Source of the DNA: an uncultured Eubacteriales bacterium
Lineage (GTDB): Bacteria > Bacillota > Clostridia > Christensenellales > Borkfalkiaceae
Assembly: GCA_902767455.1 (NCBI GenBank)
Contig: CACXHH010000138.1
Span: 1 to 27,335, forward strand
Length of the DNA: 27,335 nucleotides
Direction: 5' to 3'
The notes beneath the pieces were generated by a model, which did no database searches, had not been told where the DNA came from, and saw only the letters and a list, made by a program, of their open reading frames with translations. Shown here piece by piece: positions 7,143-13,755 of this stretch. The first letter of the stretch is position 1, and every line of letters starts with the position of its first letter. The position numbers and the translations under genes were made by a program.

Positions 7143-8546
7143 TCAAGCGGCTTCGGAAAGGTTTTCGCTCTTTCGCGACAAATACTCCTCGTTCATCTTT
7201 TCGTACGAGCGTTTCTCTACGACTTTCAAGCAGATAAAGTGCGCTAACGCGGTTATAGCCCAGCTTATGGGGTATGAAAGGTATACGCAGGTAAGCGTCG
7301 GGTACAGCGGATAGACGACGTATATCCAGAATATCCTGAACACGCATACGCCCATTACTGAAACGATAACGGGTAAAAGCCCGTGTCCGAGCCCGCGAAG
7401 ATACGCTACGAAAATTTGCATCCAACCGAACACGACGTAAGTCGAGCCGTTGATTATAAGCCTTAATTCGCCGTGGGTGATGATATCGGGATCGGTGTTG
7501 AAGATGGCAAGGAACAGCCTTCTCAAAGGTATTATGAGCGCGGCGAGCACGGCGCAAAGTACGGTAACCATAATGAAGGTGTCGCGTTTGACGACGGCGA
7601 TATTGTCCTTTCTGTTGGCGCCGTAGTTCTGACCGATGAACGAGAGCGCCGCCTGATACACGCAGTCGACCGAAATATTGATGAAGCCTTCTACCGATTG
7701 AGCGTTGCCGTTAGCCGTCACCACGACTTTGCCGAACGAGTTTATCGTCGACTGGATAATTACGTTTGAAATGGAAAAGAGCGAACCTTGTATCCCCGCC
7801 GGGAGCCCTATTTTAAGTATCTCGAAAAACGCTTGTTTCTTGATGCGGAGCTTTCTTAAATAGAGTTTGCAGTAACCGTTCGTGCGTTTAAGCTCCACGA
7901 ACACGAGCACGGCTGAAACGCCTTGCGAAGTTACCGTTGCGATCGCGACGCCGTCGACGCTCATCTCGAACACGAGCACGAATAAAAGGTTTAAAACGAC
8001 GTTGATAGCGCCCGAAATAAACAGATACATCAGCGGTTTTTGCGTTTCGCCTTTGGCGCGAAGCGCGGCGGCGCCGAAGTTATAGAAAAGGTTCAGCGGC
8101 GTACCGAGAAAGAAGATTTCCAGATATAGCGAAGAAAGCGGCAATAGTTCGGGCGCGCTGTTCATCATTTCGAGAAAGGTTTTCGACATCGCGAATCCGA
8201 ACGCGCCTATCGCAACGCCGCAGATTATCGCGAGCAAAAGCCCCGTATGCAAGACGTTTGAAACGGCGTTATCGTCCTTTGCGCCTATGTGTTTGGCGAC
8301 GGCTACGTTCACGCCTACGGCAAGCCCCATCGAAACGTTTATTATAAGGTTTATGAGCGCGTTCGTCGACTGTATCGCGCCCTGCGCGTCGCTCGAGGAG
8401 AACTGCCCGACCACTATAAGGTCTGCTCCGTTATACAGAAGTTGCAAAAAACCCGTCAACAGTACGGGTAACGCAAAAGCGACGAGCTTTTTAAGATAAG
8501 GCCCGTTCGTCATATCGATCCCGTTTTTCCTTCCGAAAATCAACAT
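7143..8546 (-). CDS. MATE-family multidrug/metabolite efflux transporter
   Basis: This 467-residue integral membrane protein has about 12 hydrophobic segments and the two-half MatE layout. It begins with a short cytoplasmic N-terminus containing MTNGPYLKKLVAFALPVLLTGFLQLLYNGADLIVVGQF, the classic first-helix motif of MATE exporters. The second half opens with KIGLPAGIQGSLFSISNVIIQ. Such proteins export drugs or metabolites in exchange for Na+ or H+; substrate cannot be read from sequence. The ATG at 8546 has GGAG seven bases upstream. It stands alone, convergent with tmcAL. A TATAAT at about 8590-8595 on the minus strand with a poor -35 is the likely promoter. Confidence 0.92.
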   Translation of the reverse strand: MLIFGRKNGIDMTNGPYLKKLVAFALPVLLTGFLQLLYNGADLIVVGQFSSSDAQGAIQSTNALINLIINVSMGLAVGVNVAVAKHIGAKDDNAVSNVLHTGLLLAIICGVAIGAFGFAMSKTFLEMMNSAPELLPLSSLYLEIFFLGTPLNLFYNFGAAALRAKGETQKPLMYLFISGAINVVLNLLFVLVFEMSVDGVAIATVTSQGVSAVLVFVELKRTNGYCKLYLRKLRIKKQAFFEILKIGLPAGIQGSLFSISNVIIQSTINSFGKVVVTANGNAQSVEGFINISVDCVYQAALSFIGQNYGANRKDNIAVVKRDTFIMVTVLCAVLAALIIPLRRLFLAIFNTDPDIITHGELRLIINGSTYVVFGWMQIFVAYLRGLGHGLLPVIVSVMGVCVFRIFWIYVVYPLYPTLTCVYLSYPISWAITALAHFICLKVVEKRSYEKMNEEYLSRKSENLSEAA

Positions 8547-8702
8547 AGCGTTCTCCGTTTTTGCGTATCAACGAGTAAATATTATATACTAAAAATAAAT
8601 AAAAATCTACTGATTTTAAGTTAAATAAGCAACTTTGACAATCTTAAAAGGCTTAAAACTTTTCGTTAAGCGCCAAAAGGTAAGCGCGGCGGCGGAGATT
8701 TA

Positions 8703-8731
8703 TTGACTTTTTTCCTTATAGGTGATATAAT
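8703..8731 (+). promoter_or_regulatory. Sigma-A promoter of lgt
   Basis: TTGACT (8703-8708), 17-base spacer, TATAAT (8726-8731); expected start near 8738, giving a leader of about 45 bases. Confidence 0.88.
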
Positions 8732-8782
8732 CGTTACAAATAATCGTTTGCCGCACGTAAACGGTGCGGAAAGGAAGGGCGT

Positions 8783-9589
8783 ATGTACCCTTACGAACTG
8801 ATCGCAGGCAGCGGAATAGACTTATACGTCGTGTTTATTATTATCGGCGTGGTCGCTGCGTTCGTAACGCTCAGGCTTCTATCGGGAAAAGTCTACCTGC
8901 CCGACAAGGTATTCAACTTCACGCTGTTGACGTCGGTGATAACCGTAGTTCTCGGCTGGCTGTCGGCTATGCTCTTTCAGGGCTTTTACAACTTCCTTGC
9001 CGAAGGGCAATTCGTAATTCGCGGTCAGACGTTTTACGGCGGGCTTATCGGCGGCGCGGCGGTGTTTATCGCGTTCTACTTCGGCGTTGGGCACTTCGTG
9101 TTTAAAGATAAGAGCAACGTAAAGTGCTTCAACGAGCTTATGACGATTGCCATGCCCGCGATAGTGATAGCGCACGCGTTCGGAAGACTCGGGTGTCTTA
9201 TGGACGGCTGCTGTTACGGCGCCGTTACCGATAAGTGGTACGGAATAACTATGTACTCGGGTGACGTGTGGGCTAAACGCGTTCCCACTCAGCTGTTCGA
9301 GTCGCTCTTCCTGTTCGCGCTCGCCGCCGTGCTCGTGACGCTTATTTTAAGATTTAAATTCAGGAATACCGCGAGCGTGTATCTTATCTCTTACGGCGTA
9401 TGGCGCTTCTTTATAGAATTCGTCCGCGCCGACAGCGAACGCGGCTCTTCGGGAATACCCGGGCTATATCCTTCGCAGGTGACGGCGATAGTTCTCGTGC
9501 TCGTCGGGATCGCTTGGGCGCTAATTTATAAATTTATCTTCAAAAAACGCTTCGAAAGTGCTATTCAAAATGAAAAAGTCGACCTATAA
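8783..9589 (+). CDS. lgt: Prolipoprotein diacylglyceryl transferase family protein
   Basis: Lgt transfers diacylglyceryl from phosphatidylglycerol to the lipobox cysteine of prelipoproteins at the membrane. The 268-residue protein has about seven hydrophobic segments. It carries the family hallmark HAFGRLGCLMDGCCYG at about residues 130-145, FYGGLIGG near 89-96, and the C-terminal block YGVWRFFIEFVRADSERG followed by PSQ. The Cys-rich GCCYG version is common in Clostridia Lgt-like proteins, and some genomes hold several, so this could be a paralogue rather than the housekeeping copy. The ATG at 8783 follows AGGAAGG. Its 3' end overlaps the next gene, implying translational coupling. Confidence 0.88.
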   Translation: MYPYELIAGSGIDLYVVFIIIGVVAAFVTLRLLSGKVYLPDKVFNFTLLTSVITVVLGWLSAMLFQGFYNFLAEGQFVIRGQTFYGGLIGGAAVFIAFYFGVGHFVFKDKSNVKCFNELMTIAMPAIVIAHAFGRLGCLMDGCCYGAVTDKWYGITMYSGDVWAKRVPTQLFESLFLFALAAVLVTLILRFKFRNTASVYLISYGVWRFFIEFVRADSERGSSGIPGLYPSQVTAIVLVLVGIAWALIYKFIFKKRFESAIQNEKVDL

Positions 9590-10367
9590 CGCGATTATCG
9601 TAATATTTATACTCGTTGCGGGGGCAACGGCGGCGATATATTTCGTACCGTCGATAGTTCTTTCCGCCGACGAAAAAGTAAATTCTTTGTTAAAGGAAAC
9701 GCTTCTGCGTTTGGTCGCGGCGGCGATAGGCGTGTTCTTCACGGTGACTACGCCCGCAAAAGTCGTGCTCGTTCCGAAGATAAAGAAGTTGCCGAAAACG
9801 CTTCTTCTAACCCTGCCGTGTTTTGCCGTGGCGCTCGCAAACTTTCCGTTTTCCGCGCTGATAAGCGGAAGCGCCGTCGTCGAACGCGCCGAGCTTATAC
9901 CGCTGCTTGCGCTCGAATGTATGGCGATAGGCGTGTTTGAAGAAACGTTTTTCAGAAGTATGTTCCAAAACTATATCGCCGCGCGCTTCGCGAAAAAGAA
10001 AAACTGCGTGTTTATCACCGTCGTACTCACTTCCGTAGGGTTTTCGGCGTGGCATTTGCTCAATCTCTTGTCGGGCGCTTCGCTTGGGGGCACTGCGCTT
10101 CAGCTCGTGTATACCTTCCTTCTCGGGATAATGTTCTCGTACGCGGTCATCGCAACGGGAGATTTATGGCTTCCGATAGCCATGCACGCCATATTCGATT
10201 TCGGCGGCGCGCTCGTTCCTAATCTCGGTAGCGGCGAGTTTCAGGATACCGTTTTCTGGATACTCACCGTATCCGTCGGCGTGGCGTGCGGCGTATACGT
10301 GTTTATCGGACTTTTGCGCGCGCAAAAGAAGGTCGACGCGCTCAACGCTCAAAGCGCCGACGTTTAA
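9558..10367 (+). CDS. CPBP-family intramembrane glutamic protease (CAAX protease/Abi type)
   Basis: This 269-residue polytopic membrane protein has the three CPBP (ABI) motifs. They are EETFFRSMFQ (motif 1, paired glutamates near residue 130, final Arg), FSAWHLLN (motif 2, His near 165) and MHAIFDFGG (motif 3, His and Asp near 210). Family members are Rce1-like intramembrane proteases, some linked to bacteriocin self-immunity; the substrate here is unknown. The frame overlaps lgt by 32 bases at the earliest start. An in-frame ATG at 9570 (MKKSTYNA) is an alternative, and neither has a strong ribosome site, so coupling to lgt translation is likely. Coexpression with a lipoprotein-processing enzyme hints at envelope maintenance (inference). 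Confidence 0.88.
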   Translation: MLFKMKKSTYNAIIVIFILVAGATAAIYFVPSIVLSADEKVNSLLKETLLRLVAAAIGVFFTVTTPAKVVLVPKIKKLPKTLLLTLPCFAVALANFPFSALISGSAVVERAELIPLLALECMAIGVFEETFFRSMFQNYIAARFAKKKNCVFITVVLTSVGFSAWHLLNLLSGASLGGTALQLVYTFLLGIMFSYAVIATGDLWLPIAMHAIFDFGGALVPNLGSGEFQDTVFWILTVSVGVACGVYVFIGLLRAQKKVDALNAQSADV

Positions 10368-10396
10368 AAAGGCTTGCGGACGGATATAATTTCCGT

Positions 10397-10639
10397 ATGA
10401 TAAAGCAAAAAATCAATTACGTAAGCGTCAAAAGCAACGTCGAACGGCTCCTTGGAAAGTGCGTGAACGTTTCCGTCAACGTGGGCAGAAACAAATTCGT
10501 CAACTTCGACGGAGTGGTTTCCGCCTGCTATCCCGCGCTTTTTACAGTCGATCCTACGTCCGATTTTTCTGGCAAGACGAGTTTTTCGTATTCCGAAGTC
10601 ATGTGCGGAGCGGTGAAGGTTAATAAAATTAAGAATTAA
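10397..10639 (+). CDS. veg: Veg protein (DUF1021)
   Basis: The 80-residue protein matches Veg, a small highly expressed Bacillota protein linked in B. subtilis to biofilm regulation and spore outgrowth. Seen here: VERLLGKCVNVSVNVGRNKFVNFDGVVSACYPALFTV, the typical core for an SH3-like small barrel. The start at 10397 is chosen because it gives the family N-terminus (MIKQKINYVSVK); the frame stays open upstream to 10286 inside the previous gene. A TATAAT sits at 10385-10390, only six bases before the ATG, and no Shine-Dalgarno is visible, so the transcript may be leaderless. Position before the DUF3794-LysM gene and ispE resembles the Bacillus veg-sspF-ispE order. Confidence 0.87.
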   Translation: MIKQKINYVSVKSNVERLLGKCVNVSVNVGRNKFVNFDGVVSACYPALFTVDPTSDFSGKTSFSYSEVMCGAVKVNKIKN

Positions 10640-10750
10640 GAAATGAATAAATGAAGGAATTGCGGTCGGGCGATTATTATCCCCCTGCAAGCCGTCGCCT
10701 GAAATCGCCGATGAATTATTATATAATAAATAATTGAATCCGAAATTCAT

Positions 10751-10850
10751 CTTTCGCGTAAGCGAAAATATCACTTGCCGAAAGGCAAATATAACTCGGC
10801 GTAAGCCGAATATCACTTTGACGACAGTCAAAATATAACTGCCTAAGGCT
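10751..10850. repeat. Array of small hairpins with alternating ATATCAC/ATATAAC spacers
   Basis: Five hairpins follow each other: TTTCGC-gtaa-GCGAAA, TTGCC-gaaa-GGCAA, TCGGC-gtaa-GCCGA, TTTGAC-gaca-GTCAAA and TGCC-taa-GGC. The stems all differ, most loops are four bases, and the spacers alternate ATATCAC, ATATAAC, ATATCAC, ATATAAC. Partial copies occur at 13548-13568 and 24533-24552. Confidence 0.8.
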
Positions 10851-10914
10851 TTTGCGGCTCACGCCCATTAAACAATAACGGTTTTTTCTTGGCGCAGACG
10901 AGAAAACCGTTAAT

Positions 10915-10951
10915 CAAAACGTTATAATTCCCCGCCGCGCGGCATATACTC
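10915..10951 (+). promoter_or_regulatory. Possible mother-cell sigma-type promoter of the DUF3794 gene
   Basis: TTATAAT (10922-10928) and CATATACT (about 10943-10950) are separated by 14 bases. This spacing and CATA-like -10 resemble sigma-E promoters. No good sigma-A promoter is seen. The match is loose. Confidence 0.3.
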
Positions 10952-10977
10952 TAACAGAAAAAAAGGAGTGTGTCAAA

Positions 10978-12447
10978 ATGGTGGCGGAAAAAGACAAATA
11001 TTATAATACGAAAGCGGTTGTCATCACCGAAAGCAACGCCGTGAGCTGTTCGCTTAACCTTTCCGATGAGAACGAAGAAAAGGTTTTGAGCCTGACGGGC
11101 GAAGTGTTTCAGCCTACTTACGACAGAGAAGACGATCTTATCGTCTACGGCGGGCTTGCAACTTTCAACGCCGTATTCGGCGGCGACGAGCTTATGCGCA
11201 TCGAAGCGGGCGCGAAGTTTTCTTTTAAAACGGCTTTGCCCGAAAAGGAAGCTACCGTCGTCAAAATCGAGTACAGGGTAGAAAACGTAACTCTTAAAAA
11301 AGAAGGCGGTATGCTCTACGCGGCGGCTACGGTCGTTGCCGAAATAACTTTCGGGCTTGTCGTCGAAAATGAGTTCGTAACTTCTCTTGACGCCTTGACG
11401 AAATCAGGCACCGCGCTTATCCCCGTAGAACGCGCTTTCGGCGGCTCTTACGAGTTTTCTGACGAATTTGAAGAAAAGAAGATAAAACGCGTGCTTCAAT
11501 CGCAGGCGCGCGTCGCGCTCAAATCTGTTTTCGCGCGCGAAAACGCCGTCGTCTGTGAAGGCGAGTGCGTGATCTCCGTATTGATGCTCGCGTTTTCAGA
11601 CGGCGAAGTTTTAAAGACCGTTCGCCGCGTGCCTTTTTCTTTCGAGTGCGATTGCGAAGGCGCTTCAAGCGACGATTGCGCTTACGGCGACGCCGCGGTA
11701 GATAAGCTCTCTTTAAAAGTTTACGTCGATGAAGAGAAAAACCGTTCCGACGTTTCCGTCGAAGTCACTTTGAAATTCGTCGGCGCAGCGATAAACTTCA
11801 AGCAAACGCAAATAATATGCGACTGCTATTCTCCCGAAATCGAGCTCGTACCGTCTTTTGCGCCTATCGAAACGATAAAGTACACCGGCGCGTGCGCTAC
11901 GGAGCGAGTAAGCGGCGCCGCAACGTGCGCCGTTCCCGAATATTCAAGGTTGTTAAAGTGCGTCGGCGAAGGCGTGGAAATTGCCGATAATCGACTTATA
12001 GACGGACGTTTGAACGTAAGCGGCGTTCTTTTCGGCTCGGCACTGTTCGCAGACGGCGAGAACGCGATAACGTCAAGAAAGTTCGAGCTGCCCTTCTCGG
12101 TTGCCGTCGTTTGCGACGCGCAGGCGGTTGATAACGTCAAAGTGACGGCGGAAGAAGTCTATCTCAAACTCCGCGCCGGCAGGCTCGAAGCGGAAACCGA
12201 ACTCGTCGTGACCTACCGCGAAATCGAAAAGTCGACCTATAACGCCGTTATCGACGTTTTTGAGGGCGAAAAGAAGGTCGGCGAAGCGTCAGCGATAAGC
12301 GTTTACGTCGGTCGTTGCGGCGACACCGAGTGGGACGTTACCAAGCGGCTCGGGGTTCCCGCCGAAGAGATAATCAAGTTCAACCCCGAACTCGTCTTCC
12401 CGCTTACGGGCGACGAGAAGATAGTCGTTTACAGAAAAATCAAATAA
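10978..12447 (+). CDS. DUF3794 (SPOCS)-like protein with C-terminal LysM domain
   Basis: This 489-residue soluble protein has a long beta-rich body with repeated DUF3794/SPOCS-like segments and a LysM peptidoglycan-binding domain at about residues 440-487 (GDTEWDVTKRLGVPAEEIIKFNPEL, then a closing IVVYRKI). No signal peptide or membrane segment is visible, which fits the spore-coat and mother-cell proteins of this architecture in Clostridia. Segments such as VKIEYRVENVTLKKEGGMLYAAATVVAEI and NFKQTQIICDCYSPE look like family repeats. The ATG at 10978 has a strong AGGAG upstream. It precedes ispE by 76 bases. A role in the spore envelope is inferred from architecture, not shown by the sequence. 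Confidence 0.75.
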   Translation: MVAEKDKYYNTKAVVITESNAVSCSLNLSDENEEKVLSLTGEVFQPTYDREDDLIVYGGLATFNAVFGGDELMRIEAGAKFSFKTALPEKEATVVKIEYRVENVTLKKEGGMLYAAATVVAEITFGLVVENEFVTSLDALTKSGTALIPVERAFGGSYEFSDEFEEKKIKRVLQSQARVALKSVFARENAVVCEGECVISVLMLAFSDGEVLKTVRRVPFSFECDCEGASSDDCAYGDAAVDKLSLKVYVDEEKNRSDVSVEVTLKFVGAAINFKQTQIICDCYSPEIELVPSFAPIETIKYTGACATERVSGAATCAVPEYSRLLKCVGEGVEIADNRLIDGRLNVSGVLFGSALFADGENAITSRKFELPFSVAVVCDAQAVDNVKVTAEEVYLKLRAGRLEAETELVVTYREIEKSTYNAVIDVFEGEKKVGEASAISVYVGRCGDTEWDVTKRLGVPAEEIIKFNPELVFPLTGDEKIVVYRKIK

Positions 12448-12523
12448 TACGCCGTCGCCGACGGAAAGTTCAGCCGAATTTTTCGGGCGATAAGCCGCGG
12501 CAAACGCGGTCAAAGGAATACTT

Positions 12524-13432
12524 ATGAAAACGGTAAGACTCAAAGCCTTCGCAAAGATCAATCTTTTTCTCGACGTGACGGGCGTCGAAGGCGGTTATCA
12601 TACGCTCGATTCGGTGGTTACCACGGTCGATCTGTTCGATACGATAACGCTTTCATGCCGAAGAGATAAAAAGATAGTTTTAAAAACGGGCGGCGGGCTG
12701 TATTTCGTTACCGAAAATTCAGATAACAACGCGTATAAGGCGGCGGCGCTTTACGTCGAACGCTTCGGCGTGAACGGTGTGGATATAACGCTCAATAAGC
12801 GTATTCCCGTCGGGAGCGGAATGGGCGGCTCGTCTGCGGATATCGCCGCCGTTTTAAAGGGTATGGAAAAGCTTTACGGCTGCGGCGCCGACTTAAAAGC
12901 GATGGCAGACGAGCTGGGCAGCGATTCGGGCTATCTCGTAACGGGCGGCTACGCAAGGCTCAAAGGACGCGGAGAAAAGGTCGAAAGCCTTGATATAGAT
13001 AAAAAACTTCACTTTTTCGTCATCACGGCGGACGGCGGAGTCAATACGGCGCAATGTTTCAAGGCGTACGACGCAGGTGAAAAGCAAGCCGCGCCGTTTG
13101 GCGCCGACGAACTCGTCGCGGCGCTCAAAGACGGCGAAATAAAGAGCGAAGCGTTTTTCAACGCGCTCTACGCGCCCGCGATAACGGTAAACCCAAACGT
13201 CGAAAAAGCCTACGATTTTATTGCGAGTTTAAGCCCCGCGGCGGTCGCGATGAGCGGGAGCGGAAGTTCCGTTTTCGGGATATTCGACACCATAGAGCTT
13301 TGCGAGTGGGCGAAAAGCAAGGCGAAATATCTCTTCAAAAATACGTTCGTTCTCGAAAGCCTTACCCGCGACGAAATGGAGAAAAAGTCTGCGTTTTTCA
13401 AGAATATCTATACGCCGGCGGAAGAAGTGTGA
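12524..13432 (+). CDS. ispE: 4-diphosphocytidyl-2-C-methyl-D-erythritol kinase
   Basis: IspE phosphorylates CDP-methylerythritol in the non-mevalonate (MEP) isoprenoid pathway. The 302-residue protein is a GHMP kinase. It has AFAKINLFLDV with the substrate-binding Lys near residue 11, YHTLDSVV, the ATP loop PVGSGMGGSSAD at about residues 95-106, and the C-terminal AMSGSGSSVFGIF motif. The block usually reading G-A-D-V-P-F is GSDSGYLVTGG here: the catalytic Asp is kept but the V-P-F part is replaced. AGGA precedes the ATG at 12524. Neighbourhood with veg and a sporulation-type protein matches the Bacillus order. A hairpin terminator follows at 13584-13620. Confidence 0.93.
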   Translation: MKTVRLKAFAKINLFLDVTGVEGGYHTLDSVVTTVDLFDTITLSCRRDKKIVLKTGGGLYFVTENSDNNAYKAAALYVERFGVNGVDITLNKRIPVGSGMGGSSADIAAVLKGMEKLYGCGADLKAMADELGSDSGYLVTGGYARLKGRGEKVESLDIDKKLHFFVITADGGVNTAQCFKAYDAGEKQAAPFGADELVAALKDGEIKSEAFFNALYAPAITVNPNVEKAYDFIASLSPAAVAMSGSGSSVFGIFDTIELCEWAKSKAKYLFKNTFVLESLTRDEMEKKSAFFKNIYTPAEEV

Positions 13433-13583
13433 TTTTTGCCTGACGACAAAAAAAATCAGGAATAGTCGACCGCAAATTTCGACAAAAATCAAAATTTGCG
13501 GTAGACATATCCGCATCGCGGATATCCAAAACGTCTCGACAACCGAATATAACTTTGCCGTAAGGCAAAAGACCGTTAATAAA

Positions 13584-13620
13584 AAACTCCGAAACGCCGT
13601 TTCAGCGCTTCGGAGTTTTT
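13584..13620 (+). terminator. Terminator after ispE
   Basis: AAAACTCCGAA and TTCGGAGTTTT form an 11-bp perfect stem around a short loop, ending in a T-run. It reads equally well on either strand. Confidence 0.9.
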
Positions 13621-13691
13621 AAGCGTCATGGGGCGGTTTTGGGCGGTTTTGAAAAAAGAGCGCATAAAGACTTTTATTTTTCTTAAATATA

Positions 13692-13700
13692 TGATATAAT
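13692..13700 (+). promoter_or_regulatory. Extended -10 promoter of the signalling operon
   Basis: TG-A-TATAAT with TATAAT at 13695-13700. The -35 region (TTTTAT) is poor, which fits an extended -10 promoter. It lies 55 bases before the first gene. Confidence 0.65.
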
Positions 13701-13755
13701 CTAATTTACATTACGATACCGCTTAGATAAAACCGCCCGTCGGCGGGAAATAAAG

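Larger units (their letters stand above)
10640..10977. other. Gap with hairpin array and putative promoter
   Basis: This gap holds a series of small hairpins (10751-10850), a longer inverted repeat (ACGGTTTT at about 10877 with AAAACCGT at 10903-10910), the short motif ACCGTTAAT (10906-10914), and a possible sporulation-type promoter. I see no gene here. Confidence 0.6.
13433..13755. other. Gap with hairpins, terminator and promoter
   Basis: After ispE come several inverted repeats: CCGCAAATTT/AAATTTGCGG at about 13469-13501, ATATCCGC-atc-GCGGATAT near 13507-13526, and TTGCC-gtaa-GGCAA at 13554-13567. These are followed by ACCGTTAAT (13572-13580), a strong terminator, a direct repeat GGGCGGTTTT twice (about 13631-13650), and an extended -10 promoter. 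There is no gene. Confidence 0.7.
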
